Positions 8,484 to 16,878 are shown, counted from the first letter of the stretch. The stretch: DNA of 64,000 nt from Desulfatitalea alkaliphila (GCF_022968795.1 NZ_JALJRB010000005.1:1-64000), one strand, 5' to 3'. Numbers and translations are program-made. The notes: generated from the sequence alone by a model not told the origin.

Positions 8484-9248
8484 ATGGATTTAGGACTCAA
8501 TGGCCGTACCGCATTGATCACCGGGGGTTCCATGGGCATCGGCCGCGCCTGCGCCGAAGCGTTGGCCGCCGAAGGGTGCGCCCTCCACTTGGCGGCCCGC
8601 GGCGCCGAGGCCCTGGACGCGACCCGCGCAGACCTGCAGAATCGCTACGGAGTGGCCGTCACCTGCCACCCGGCGGACCTGACCGACGGCGATCAGGCCC
8701 GTGCCCTGGCGGATGCCTGCCCGCGGATCGACATCCTGGTCAACAATGCCGGCGCCATTCCCCGCGGCGACCTGTGGCGCGTGTCCGAACCGCTCTGGCG
8801 CCAAGCGTGGGACCTGAAGGTGTTCGGTTACATCAATCTTTGCCGTGCGGTTTACCCACGCATGCGCGAACATGGCCGGGGCGTCATCATCAACGTGATC
8901 GGCGCCGGCGGAGAGCGCCCCACCCTGGACTACATCGCCGGCGGCGCCGGCAATGCCGCCTTGATGGCCTTCACCCGCGCCCTGGGCGCGCGCAGCCTGA
9001 AGGAGGGCATCCGGGTTTTAGCCGTCAATCCGGGCCTGATCCGCACCGCACGCCTGGAAAGCCTGCTGCGCGGCCTGGCCCAAACGCGGCTGGGCGATGC
9101 TGATCGCTGGCAGGAGCTGGTTCCCCGCACCCCCCCGCCCGGCGCGCCGGAAGATGTGGGCCGGGTGGTGGCTTTTCTATCCTCCGACTGCGCCCGCTAC
9201 ATCACCGGCACGGTGGTCACCGTGGACGGCGGCGCCACGGCGGCCTGA
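8484..9248 (+). CDS. Short-chain dehydrogenase/reductase family protein with atypical active site
   Basis: A 254-residue classical-length SDR. The Rossmann nucleotide-binding motif TGGSMGIG is at residues 14-21, NNAG at about 87-90, and the C-terminal YITGTVVTVDGGA typical of FabG-like enzymes is present. The catalytic YxxxK motif is not intact. Tyr150 is followed by IAGG and then AGNAALMAFTRALG, so the Lys expected at 154 is Gly, and the Ser usually found about 13 residues earlier falls in an Ala/Gly-rich stretch. It may be a divergent SDR subgroup or catalytically altered. It lies 42 bp after the CoA-hydrolase fusion and just before an acyl-CoA synthetase. Substrate not predictable. Confidence 0.85.
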   Translation: MDLGLNGRTALITGGSMGIGRACAEALAAEGCALHLAARGAEALDATRADLQNRYGVAVTCHPADLTDGDQARALADACPRIDILVNNAGAIPRGDLWRVSEPLWRQAWDLKVFGYINLCRAVYPRMREHGRGVIINVIGAGGERPTLDYIAGGAGNAALMAFTRALGARSLKEGIRVLAVNPGLIRTARLESLLRGLAQTRLGDADRWQELVPRTPPPGAPEDVGRVVAFLSSDCARYITGTVVTVDGGATAA

Positions 9249-9266
9249 AAACCTGCCTGAAAACCT

Positions 9267-9295
9267 TTGACAACCGGCGCCGCAGCGGCCAAAAT
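9267..9295 (+). promoter_or_regulatory. Possible promoter of acyl-CoA synthetase gene
   Basis: TTGACA (9267-9272), 17-bp spacer, CAAAAT (9290-9295), ending 34 bp before the acyl-CoA synthetase ATG. The -35 is perfect and the -10 has four of six consensus bases. Confidence 0.4.
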
Positions 9296-9329
9296 AGCTT
9301 CGAACCATTATCACAGAAAAGGAGATTCA

Positions 9330-10835
9330 ATGAACCTCGCGCACTTGCCTGGAAAAGAGATCGAGCGTTTCGGTGAACATGTGTCCACCATTTTCGGGGA
9401 ACGGCAATTCACCAATGTGGAGATGCGCCGAAAATCGGCCCAATTGGCCAATGCCCTCAAAAGTTTGGGGGTGGGCAAGGGGGACCGGGTGATCATCCAG
9501 ATGCCCAACTGCCCGGAAGTACTGCAGAGCTTTACCGCCGTCTACAGCCTGGGGGCCGTGGTCGTGCCCATCAACTTCATGGTGGGCGATGCCGAAACCG
9601 CCTTTATTTACCAGGATACCGGGGCAAGCACGGTCATCAGCAACAAAATGTTCCTCCCCAAGATCGAAACCTGCCGCAAAGAGGCCCCAGAGCTGCGCAA
9701 CATCATCCTGACCGACCCGGAAGTGCCCGAGGGCACCCTCTCCTATCACGCCCTGTGCGATGCCCAACCGGATGCGATCGAAATCGCCGCGGTGGGCGAC
9801 GACGATCTGGCGGCCCTGATCTACACCGCCGGCACCACCGGCCAACCCAAGGGGGTGATGCACACCCACGGCAGCCTGCTGGCCAACGCCGAAATGCAGC
9901 AAGCCACGCTGAACCTGCCGTCGGGCATGACCAGCGTCCTGGTGCTGCCCCTTTGCCACTCCTACGGCATCGCCAGCATGAACTTCGGCATGCTGGTGGG
10001 CGGCGGCTGCTCCGTGGTGCTGGACTCCTTCGATATCGACAAGGTGTTCGCCGCCATCGAGAAGTACAAGGCCAACATGATCGGCGCCGTGCCCACCATG
10101 TACATCTTCATGCTGCTGCACCCCGATCCCAAGAAGTACGACCTGAGCTCCATGAAGTACTGGATCTGCGGCTCGGCGCCCCTCACCCTGGAAACCTGGG
10201 AGCGCTTCAAGGCCACCTTCGGCTTCGAGATCATCGAAGGCTGGGGACTGACCGAAGCCGGCGCCAACAACGCCGTCAACCCCTTCGAAGGCAAAAAGAA
10301 GATCGGCTCCATCGGCCTGCCCATGAAAGGCACCAAAATGAAGGTGGTGGACGACCAGGGCATCGTCGTGCCCCCCGGAACCCAGGGGGAAATCCTGATC
10401 TCCGGCCCCATGCTGATGCAAGGCTATTGGCAGAAACCGGAGGAAAGCGCCAAGGTGCTGCGCGACGGCTGGCTCTACACCGGCGATGTGGGGTACCAGG
10501 ACGAAGAGGGCTATTTTTTCATCACCGAGCGTAAAAAGGACATCATCATCAAAGGCGGCGAAAACATCGCCCCGCGGGAAGTGGAAGAGGTGCTCTACAG
10601 CCACTCCAAAGTCTCCGAAGCCGCCGTGGTGGGCATGCCCGATGAGGTCTACGGCGAAAACATCAAAGCCTTCGTGGTGCTGCTGCCCGGCGAGACCGCC
10701 ACCGCCGAGGAGATCATCGAATATGCGCAGACCAAGCTGAAGAAATTCAAATCCCCCAAGGAAGTGGTCTTCCTCGATGCCCTGCCCAAGAGTTTGGTCG
10801 GCAAGATATTGCGTAAGGAGTTGCGTAAAATGTGA
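9330..10835 (+). CDS. Acyl-CoA synthetase (AMP-forming)
   Basis: Activates a carboxylic acid to its CoA thioester through an acyl-AMP; member of the ANL superfamily. The ATG at 9330 follows AAAAGGAG and gives 501 residues. Motifs seen: P-loop YTAGTTGQPKGV starting at Tyr165, GWGLTEAGA, YTGDVGYQDEEGYFFITER (Asp for ribose), RKKDIIIKGGENIAPREVE hinge, and the C-terminal catalytic Lys492 in SLVGKILRKEL. The overall form is that of medium/long-chain fatty acid or aromatic acid CoA ligases; chain-length preference cannot be read from sequence. It follows an SDR and the CoA-hydrolase fusion on the same strand, and a GC-rich hairpin lies directly after its stop. Confidence 0.93.
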   Translation: MNLAHLPGKEIERFGEHVSTIFGERQFTNVEMRRKSAQLANALKSLGVGKGDRVIIQMPNCPEVLQSFTAVYSLGAVVVPINFMVGDAETAFIYQDTGASTVISNKMFLPKIETCRKEAPELRNIILTDPEVPEGTLSYHALCDAQPDAIEIAAVGDDDLAALIYTAGTTGQPKGVMHTHGSLLANAEMQQATLNLPSGMTSVLVLPLCHSYGIASMNFGMLVGGGCSVVLDSFDIDKVFAAIEKYKANMIGAVPTMYIFMLLHPDPKKYDLSSMKYWICGSAPLTLETWERFKATFGFEIIEGWGLTEAGANNAVNPFEGKKKIGSIGLPMKGTKMKVVDDQGIVVPPGTQGEILISGPMLMQGYWQKPEESAKVLRDGWLYTGDVGYQDEEGYFFITERKKDIIIKGGENIAPREVEEVLYSHSKVSEAAVVGMPDEVYGENIKAFVVLLPGETATAEEIIEYAQTKLKKFKSPKEVVFLDALPKSLVGKILRKELRKM

Positions 10836-10857
10836 GGGGCCCTGAGGGGCGGGCCCC
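10836..10857 (+). terminator. Hairpin after acyl-CoA synthetase gene
   Basis: Starts at the base after the TGA stop: GGGGCCC (10836-10842) pairs perfectly with GGGCCCC (10851-10857) around an 8-base loop. It is followed by AGTTTAAAGTTTTAAG, which is T-rich but not a pure U-tract. Probable intrinsic terminator merging into the TTTTAAG repeat. Confidence 0.55.
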
Positions 10858-10915
10858 AGTTTAAAGTTTTAAGTTTAAAGTTTTAAGTTGAAGGAATTTA
10901 GTCGATTAGAGATGG
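10858..10915 (+). repeat. TTTTAAG intergenic repeat, copy 1
   Basis: Tandem TTTAAAG/TTTTAAG units followed by a less regular tail containing TTAGTCGATTAGAGATGG. Three other intergenic sites in the window (28807-28859, 31327-31379, and 61750-61803 in reverse) share both the TTTTAAG tract and the TCGATTAGAGAT-like tail. It lies between a gene-end hairpin and the start of the radical SAM gene. Confidence 0.7.
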
Positions 10916-10994
10916 TTGGGTTTGTTTGAGCTGGGGTGGGTGGGGGGATTTTGTACTTTAAATTTTGTGGGGTTTCGTGGTAGATGGCCGGTTC

Positions 10995-12599
10995 ATGAAA
11001 ATCGCCTTGATTGCTCCGCCCTATCCTTTGGAGGAGGCCCCTTCGCCGCCTTTGGGGTTGTGTTATGTGGCCGCCGCCTGTGAGGCTGCCGGGGCCGAGG
11101 TGCTGCTGCTGGATTTTATCGTCAGCCGTTACACCCCTGAAAAACTGCGGGCCGCCTTGGACGCCTTCGCGCCGGATGTGGTGGGCGCCACGGCTGTGAC
11201 CATGAACTTTCCCGATGCCGTCGCCATCATCCGCGAGGCCAAGGCCCATCGGCCTGCCATTGTCACCATGATGGGCGGCCCCCATGTCTCCTTCGATGTG
11301 GACAACACCCTGCGGCGCCATCCCGAACTGGACCTGATCGTCATCGGCGAGGGCGAGGCGACCCTGGCGGAGCTGATCCCCGCCTTGAAAACGCCCCGGC
11401 GATGGCCCGACATCGCCGGCATCGCCTTTCGCCGGGGCGATGCGGTGGTGCGCACACCGGAGCGCCCCCTGATCGACGATCTGAATCGGTTGCCGTTGCC
11501 GGCACGCCACCTGCTGCCAATGTCCCGTTACCAGGCGCTGGGTTTTCCGGCGAGCATCATCACCAGCCGGGGCTGTCCCAACCGCTGCATCTTCTGCCTG
11601 GGCCGCCGCATGGTGGGCAGCAAACCCCGCTTCCGTGACCCGCGCCGGGTGGTCGACGAAATCGCCCATCTGCTGACCTACGGCATCAGCCGCATCAACA
11701 TCGCCGACGACCTGTTCACCGCCGACAAGCGGCGGGTGCAGGCCCTGTGCGCAGAAATCACCCGCCGCGGGGTACGCTTCGACTGGAGCGCATTCGCGCG
11801 GGTCAACACGGTGGATCCGGCCACCCTGCAGGCCATGCGGGCGGCGGGGTGCGACAGCATCAGCTTCGGCATCGAATCGGGCGATCCGGAGATACTACGG
11901 CGGGTCCGCAAGGGCATCACCCTGGATCAGGCGCGCCGCGCCGTGACTTGGAGCAGGGCGGCCGGCTTGCGGGTGCACGCCTCATTCATGTGCGGATTGC
12001 CGGGCGAATCGCCGGAGACACTGGCCCGCAGCCATCGCTTCGCCGAAGAACTGGGCATCGAATACGGCTTTCACTTCCTCTCCCCCTTTCCCGGCACCAG
12101 GGTTCGGGAAGAGATCGCTGAGTACGACCTGGAGATCCTGACCGACGATTGGCGACAGTATGATGCGAACCAGGCCATCGTGCGCACCTCACGCCTGTCG
12201 CCGGAAGAGATGGACCGTTTCGTGGCCGAAGTGTACCACCGGCAACAAGAAAAGACCGACCCCATGGAAGCACGCTACCTGCAGGGCGATTGCAGTGACC
12301 AAGAGTACCTCATGTTCGAGGGGCTGTACCGCATGCGTCTGGTCTATCGCCTGCTGGCCGAAGACATGATCGAAGGCGCCCGCCTGCCGGCCGGCGCCGA
12401 CGGCCCCGACCCCACGACCGCCCTGGTGACCCACATCGCCCGCACCACCCGGATGGACACCCCGCTGGTGGACCGCACCATCAAAGCCCTGGTCGAACGA
12501 GGCTACCTCCGATGGGAAACCCATGGCGAGGAGTCGTGCTGGTTCTGGACCTACAACAACCGCCTGCCCCACCCGCCCCCGGGGAGAGCGACCGGATAA
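10995..12599 (+). CDS. Radical SAM protein with N-terminal cobalamin-binding-like domain
   Basis: The 534-residue protein opens with MKIALIAPPYP and a Rossmann-type domain (about residues 1-140) of the B12-binding class, containing GEGEATLAELIP, a common mark of B12-dependent radical SAM enzymes. The radical SAM core begins SRGCPNRCIFC, with the cluster ligands Cys194, Cys198 and Cys201. The classical DxHxxG cobalamin motif is not evident. The last 80 or so residues (ALVTHIARTTRMDTPLVD, then KALVERGYLRW) look like a winged-helix fold, an unusual tail for this class. The ATG at 10995 lacks a clear Shine-Dalgarno. Substrate unknown; relatives act in lipid, cofactor and natural-product modification. 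Confidence 0.88.
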   Translation: MKIALIAPPYPLEEAPSPPLGLCYVAAACEAAGAEVLLLDFIVSRYTPEKLRAALDAFAPDVVGATAVTMNFPDAVAIIREAKAHRPAIVTMMGGPHVSFDVDNTLRRHPELDLIVIGEGEATLAELIPALKTPRRWPDIAGIAFRRGDAVVRTPERPLIDDLNRLPLPARHLLPMSRYQALGFPASIITSRGCPNRCIFCLGRRMVGSKPRFRDPRRVVDEIAHLLTYGISRINIADDLFTADKRRVQALCAEITRRGVRFDWSAFARVNTVDPATLQAMRAAGCDSISFGIESGDPEILRRVRKGITLDQARRAVTWSRAAGLRVHASFMCGLPGESPETLARSHRFAEELGIEYGFHFLSPFPGTRVREEIAEYDLEILTDDWRQYDANQAIVRTSRLSPEEMDRFVAEVYHRQQEKTDPMEARYLQGDCSDQEYLMFEGLYRMRLVYRLLAEDMIEGARLPAGADGPDPTTALVTHIARTTRMDTPLVDRTIKALVERGYLRWETHGEESCWFWTYNNRLPHPPPGRATG

Positions 12600-12646
12600 G
12601 GGCGCGCGACCACCTTCCTGCGGCGCGAACCGCCCCCCTACCACTG

Positions 12647-14719
12647 CTACCGGTCCAGCACGCTGCGCACTTTGGCGGCCAGGATCGCCACCGAAAAGGG
12701 TTTCTGCAGATAATCGATGTCCGCGTCCAGCACACCGCGGCGGGCGATCACGTCGGCGGTGTAACCGGACATGAAGAGGGTGCGGATCTCCGGACGCAAG
12801 GCCGTCAGGCGATCCTGCAGGGCCTTGCCGTCGAGGCCGGGCATCACCACATCGGTGACCAGCAAATGGATGGGTCCGGCATGCCGTCGCGCCAGGGCCA
12901 GGGCCTCCTCGGGCGTGGCGGCGGCCAGCACCGTGTAGCCATGGCGGGTCAGGATGGTACGGGTAAGCTTCAGCAAGGCGGTTTCATCCTCCACCAGCAA
13001 GATGGTTTCGTTGCCTCGGGCCGGTTCCGGCATCGCTTGGGCCATCGGCGCGGCCGTCGCATCTTCCGGCGCACGGGGCAAGTGGACCATGAAACGGGCC
13101 CCGTGCCCCGGTTCGCTGTAAACCGTGATGAACCCCTGGTTCTGCGTCACGATACCGTAGACCGTCGCCAACCCCAGCCCGGTTCCCCGTCCCACCGGCT
13201 TTGTGGTGAAAAAGGGCTCGAAGAGTTTGGCGCGCACCGGGGCGTCCATGCCCGGCCCCGTATCGCTGACGCTCAGGCACACATAATCGCCGGGAGCGCA
13301 ATCGGCATTGTCCCGGCAATAGAGCATGTCGATGGCCACGTTGCGGGTTTCGATGGTGATGGTCCCCACCCCGTCGATGGCATCCCGGGCATTGACGGTC
13401 AGGTTGACCAGGATCTGGTCCACCTGGGAGGGGTCCATGCGCACAGGCCACAGCTTCTCCCCCGGCTGCCAGCGCAGTTCGATGGCCTCGCCGATCAAGC
13501 GCTGCAGCATGTTGCGCATCCCGCCCAGGGTGGCATTCAAATCCAGCACCCGGGGATCGATGGGCTGTTTGCGGGCGAAGGTCAGCAATTGGCGCGTCAG
13601 GTCGGCCGAACGGCGGCCGGCATCCAGAATCTCGCCCAGGTCCGTGGCGATGCCCGTTTGCGATCCGGCCTGGTCCAGGGCCAGCTCGGCGTGGCCGATG
13701 ATCAGGGCCAGCATGTTATTGAAGTCGTGGGCCACGCCACCGGCCAGGCGGCCCACCGACTCCATCTTCTGGGCCTGGTGCAACTGCTCCTGCAGCTTCC
13801 GGTTGCGTTCCTCCGAAGCCTTGCGCTCGGTGATGTCATACACGATGACGTAGAGACGCTCCCCTTGCGGCGTGGCGATGGGACTGCTGAATACGGCCAC
13901 GTCCCGCTCGCTGCCGTCGGCACAGCAGTGGCGGGTTTCATAGCGAAACGGATCGCCGTTGCCCACGGCCGTCGGCTGGGCATCGGCAACTGTGAGTCGG
14001 GCCAAGGACATACCGGACAGCTGGTCCCGGGGCCAACCGTAGAACCGGGCGGCAGCATGATTGGCGTCCAGGATGGCGCCGTTGTCGGGTTCGACGATCA
14101 GTTTGACGGCGGCATGGTCCTCGAACAACTTGCGGTAGTTCTCCTCGCTGGCGCGCAACGCCGCACGATCCGCCAGTATCTTGCCGGCCAGCAGCGTGGC
14201 CAGGGGATAGAGCACGATGACCGGCACACCGATGCGCACCATGGTGGACCACACCATTTCCCACGGCAGGGTCGTCATCAAAAGGACCATGATGACATGC
14301 ACGGCCAAGCCGAACAGGTAGAGATAGCGCGCGGAGAAGGCGGCCCTTCCCGGCGGGGCATGGGCGTGGGCCACCAACCCCACCGCCGTGGACGACAAAA
14401 TCACGCCCACCCCCATGATCATGCCCACGCCCCCCAACCAGAAGCGGCAGGCCAGGGCCATCAGGGCCGCCACCGTTGCCGCCATGGGACCGAAAAAGAG
14501 GGCGCAAAGACTGAGCATCACCGACCGGCCGTCGAAGATCAACCCCGCACCCAGATCCAAGGGCCGCAGCATGCCGATCACCGCCGCGCCACCGAACAGC
14601 ACCCCCTGCAACAAGGCGCCGGACCACCGCTGCTTGGGCCAGCGCTCCTCGATGAAGGCCGACACCACGCTCAAGGCCACCAGCAACGCCAGGTTGAAAA
14701 TCAGATCAAGATAGATCAA
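12647..14719 (-). CDS. Membrane PAS hybrid histidine kinase with C-terminal receiver
   Basis: Sensor kinase of 690 residues. The TTG at 14719 is chosen because GAAAGG lies about 6 bases upstream and the protein then begins directly with the membrane part; the open frame continues upstream through repeat DNA. Order: six or so hydrophobic helices resembling a 5TM-type (LytS-like) sensor region (about 1-175), a PAS domain (about 190-310, EENYRKLFEDHAAV), HisKA with phospho-acceptor His331 in GVAHDFNNML, a HATPase with DTGPGMD and GRGTGLGLATVYG, and a REC domain with Asp623 in LLVTDVVMPGLDG. The autokinase and receiver sites look intact. It is convergent with the radical SAM gene. No DNA-binding partner is adjacent. 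Confidence 0.9.
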   Translation of the reverse strand: MIYLDLIFNLALLVALSVVSAFIEERWPKQRWSGALLQGVLFGGAAVIGMLRPLDLGAGLIFDGRSVMLSLCALFFGPMAATVAALMALACRFWLGGVGMIMGVGVILSSTAVGLVAHAHAPPGRAAFSARYLYLFGLAVHVIMVLLMTTLPWEMVWSTMVRIGVPVIVLYPLATLLAGKILADRAALRASEENYRKLFEDHAAVKLIVEPDNGAILDANHAAARFYGWPRDQLSGMSLARLTVADAQPTAVGNGDPFRYETRHCCADGSERDVAVFSSPIATPQGERLYVIVYDITERKASEERNRKLQEQLHQAQKMESVGRLAGGVAHDFNNMLALIIGHAELALDQAGSQTGIATDLGEILDAGRRSADLTRQLLTFARKQPIDPRVLDLNATLGGMRNMLQRLIGEAIELRWQPGEKLWPVRMDPSQVDQILVNLTVNARDAIDGVGTITIETRNVAIDMLYCRDNADCAPGDYVCLSVSDTGPGMDAPVRAKLFEPFFTTKPVGRGTGLGLATVYGIVTQNQGFITVYSEPGHGARFMVHLPRAPEDATAAPMAQAMPEPARGNETILLVEDETALLKLTRTILTRHGYTVLAAATPEEALALARRHAGPIHLLVTDVVMPGLDGKALQDRLTALRPEIRTLFMSGYTADVIARRGVLDADIDYLQKPFSVAILAAKVRSVLDR

Positions 14720-14820
14720 AGGATCCCTTTCAACAGGGGGGTAAAAACCGGTGTTACAAGGGGCAAGCCAAGGATTGCGTCCACCCTGGCGATTATAGTG
14801 AAACATCGGCCGGTTGACAA

Positions 14821-14940
14821 GCACCCGACAAATCCAAATCGAAATCGGGATCGGGACCAAAATCGATTCAGATCCGTTTTGCGCCTCGTTTCGCTTCGAT
14901 TTCGATAGCGATCCCGATAGCGATTTCGATTTCCAACGGG
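14821..14940. repeat. AAATCGAAATCG-type inverted, degenerate intergenic repeat
   Basis: Left part has AAATCCAAATCGAAATCGGGATCGG-like sequence (14831-14855). The right part (about 14898-14935) carries the reverse complement style GATTTCGATAGCGATCCC and GATAGCGATTTCGATTTC. The core CACCCGACAAATnnAAATCG also occurs upstream of the receiver gene at about 42208-42228. It behaves like a dispersed non-coding repeat, function unknown. Confidence 0.5.
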
Positions 14941-14949
14941 GCAAGCCCC

Positions 14950-14974
14950 AACTTGGGTTTTGTGCATAACCGCT
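14950..14974 (+). repeat. 25-bp direct repeat, left copy
   Basis: Twenty-five bases beginning AACTTGGGTTTTGTGCATAA are repeated exactly at 15434-15458, 484 bp away. The two copies flank the segment containing the transposase remnant. Confidence 0.75.
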
Positions 14975-15151
14975 TTTCGTTTTTACTGTACCTTTTGGGC
15001 ATGGTTTTGATCGACTGTTTTTATAAATAAGTTCATTCGCTTATTGCAGGACAGGCAGCACTACCTTGAAAGGGTTGATGTTAAGAGTTTGATGGTCATA
15101 TAGAAAGTCGGCCTCCGGCAGGAGATCGTTAAATATAATACGCAAAATAAA

Positions 15152-15415
15152 TTATTGATCAGAATTTGAATAAATGACAGTGGCATCCGGATCGGAAGGG
15201 TTGTGCAAGGAGTCCGATACGATCTGCTTGGGCGCTTTGAGCTCCACCGGGCTATCCGCATCCTCCGTGATGATCTGATCGACCGGCAACGTGGGCATGA
15301 TGTCCTCTCTGAACAGCCCCGGCCATCCGGTGTCGAGCGTTTGGCGTCTTTTGGGACTGAGAATAACCCATGGATCGAAAATGTAGAGCTGGTTTGGACT
15401 TTTCAACGTGATCAT
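15152..15415 (-). pseudogene. Remnant transposase (IS1182-like)
   Basis: An 88-codon frame from ATG 15415. Its first 50 residues (IFDPWVILSPKRRQTLD, then WPGLFREDIMPTLPVDQ) resemble the N terminus of full-length IS1182-type transposases, which I recall as having a DPW..LSPKRR..L..SWAGLFR..ILP.LPV pattern. After that it jumps to a SDSLHNPSDPDATV segment that in such transposases lies well inside the protein, and it soon stops. It therefore looks like a relic with an internal deletion and a lost C-terminal half, including the catalytic acidic residues. No terminal inverted repeats were identified. Family assignment is from memory of motifs, not a search. Confidence 0.6.
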
Positions 15416-15433
15416 GGTATCGACCTTAACCTT

Positions 15434-15458
15434 AACTTGGGTTTTGTGCATAACCGCT
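15434..15458 (+). repeat. 25-bp direct repeat, right copy
   Basis: Exact second copy of 14950-14974, ending 19 bp before the DUF401 gene. The pair could be the footprint of an excised or deleted element, or recombination substrates; too long for a normal IS target duplication. Confidence 0.75.
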
Positions 15459-15477
15459 AAACTTTAAACTATCTCCC

Positions 15478-16776
15478 ATGGCTGCCTTGCTCTCGTCCAT
15501 TCCTGCTATTGTTCGGATTCTGCTGATATTCATCTTTGTTTTGTTGGCCATCAAGCGCAAGTGGATGTTGGGTAATGCGTTGATGGCCGGGTCGGTGGGG
15601 TTGGGGTTGATCTTCGGCATGTCATTGCCGGAGATTGCCCGCTCGACGGTGAGGGCCCTGGGGCATCCCAAGACCATCAGTCTGGCAATGGTGGTTTCCT
15701 TGATTCTGGTCTTCAGCCACATGCTGGAAAAATCGGGACAGATGGAGCGATTGCTGACCCACTTCAAGGGTCTGATCCGCCGGCCGCGCATCAATCTGGT
15801 GATCTTTCCGGCATTGATCGGGCTGCTGCCGATGCCCGGCGGGGCCATTTTTTCCGCCCCCATGGTCAAGAACCTCGGCGAGGAACACAACCTGTCCGGT
15901 GCCCGGTTGAGCTACGTCAACTACTGGTTTCGTCATATCTGGGAGTATTGGTGGCCTCTGTACCCCGGCATTCTGTTGACCACCGCGCTGGCCGGGGTGG
16001 ATTTGTGGCAGCTGGTGCTCTACACCCTGCCCATGACCGTGGTGGCCGTCGGTGCCGGTTACTGGCCGCTGCGCGGTCGGATCGACGGGCCGGCGACGGT
16101 CGGCGACGGTGGCGGTAAAGCGGTCGGCCCCTTTCTTAAAGAGCTGGCGCCCATCGCGGGGGTCATCGGCTTCGGCCTGGGATTCGGCCTGCTGTTTACC
16201 TGGCTCCTGCCGCCCGGCATGCAGCCCGTGGCAAAGGAGTCGGGACTGATCCTCGCCTTGCTGCTGACCATCCTTTGGGTGACCCGCAGCAACGCCATCG
16301 CCGTGGCGCAGCAATGGGCCATCGTCAAGGACCCCGCACTGCTCAAGATGGTCTACATGGTGGCCACAATCCTGATCTTCGAGGGGCTGCTGGAAGACAG
16401 CCGGGCGGTACACCAGGTCAGCGCAGAAATGCTTCGCTGGCACATCCCCTTGATGCCCATCGCCATGCTGCTGCCCTTTCTGGTGGGCGGGGTGGTGGGC
16501 ATCACCATCGCCTTCGTGGGCACCACCTTTCCCATCCTGATTTCCCTGATCCACGCCATGGGAGAAGAGGCGCTCATGCTGCCTTATCTGATGCTGGCCC
16601 TGACCTGGGGATTCGTGGGGGTCCTCGTCTCCCCCCTGCACCTGTGCCTGCTGCTCTCCAACGCCTATTTCAAAACCACCCTGATGCCGGTCTACCGCCA
16701 CATGCGCATTCCCCTGCTCGCCCTGCTTACCGCCGCCACCGGCTACTTCACCCTCTTGCGTTACTGGATGCAGTGA
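15478..16776 (+). CDS. DUF401 family integral membrane protein
   Basis: A 432-residue, very hydrophobic protein with about ten predicted membrane helices and short loops. The family hallmark segment LIGLLPMPGGAIFSAPMV (about residues 120-138) and the following NYWFRHIWEYWWPLYPG block match the DUF401 family, a member of the ion-transporter superfamily related to gluconate/citrate-type permeases. Substrate unknown. The ATG at 15478 is closely preceded by repeat-derived DNA and lacks an obvious Shine-Dalgarno. No dedicated partner is adjacent; the next gene is a small protein 102 bp downstream. Confidence 0.85.
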   Translation: MAALLSSIPAIVRILLIFIFVLLAIKRKWMLGNALMAGSVGLGLIFGMSLPEIARSTVRALGHPKTISLAMVVSLILVFSHMLEKSGQMERLLTHFKGLIRRPRINLVIFPALIGLLPMPGGAIFSAPMVKNLGEEHNLSGARLSYVNYWFRHIWEYWWPLYPGILLTTALAGVDLWQLVLYTLPMTVVAVGAGYWPLRGRIDGPATVGDGGGKAVGPFLKELAPIAGVIGFGLGFGLLFTWLLPPGMQPVAKESGLILALLLTILWVTRSNAIAVAQQWAIVKDPALLKMVYMVATILIFEGLLEDSRAVHQVSAEMLRWHIPLMPIAMLLPFLVGGVVGITIAFVGTTFPILISLIHAMGEEALMLPYLMLALTWGFVGVLVSPLHLCLLLSNAYFKTTLMPVYRHMRIPLLALLTAATGYFTLLRYWMQ

Positions 16777-16789
16777 ACTAGAATACAAA

Positions 16790-16863
16790 AACACACCCAC
16801 AAGCCCAAACAACCCAACAAACGCAATAAACTCAATAAACCCTATAAACTCAACAAACTCAAC
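16790..16863 (+). repeat. Low-complexity ATAAACTCA/CAACAAAC tract
   Basis: A CA-rich, G-free stretch with degenerate 9-bp units (AATAAACTC, ATAAACTCA, ACAAACTCA) filling most of the gap between the DUF401 gene and the next small gene. No hairpin or promoter seen in it. Confidence 0.6.
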
Positions 16864-16878
16864 CATTCGGGAGCTCTC

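Noticed and set aside
12512-14908. 798-residue plus-strand frame opposite the hybrid kinase
   Set aside because: The same antisense pattern (HRQGQ-type composition). The minus strand encodes a complete kinase with all catalytic motifs.
14950-15458. Complete insertion sequence between the 25-bp repeats
   Set aside because: The transposase frame is a short relic with an internal join, no catalytic core and no terminal inverted repeats were found, and 25 bp is long for a target duplication.
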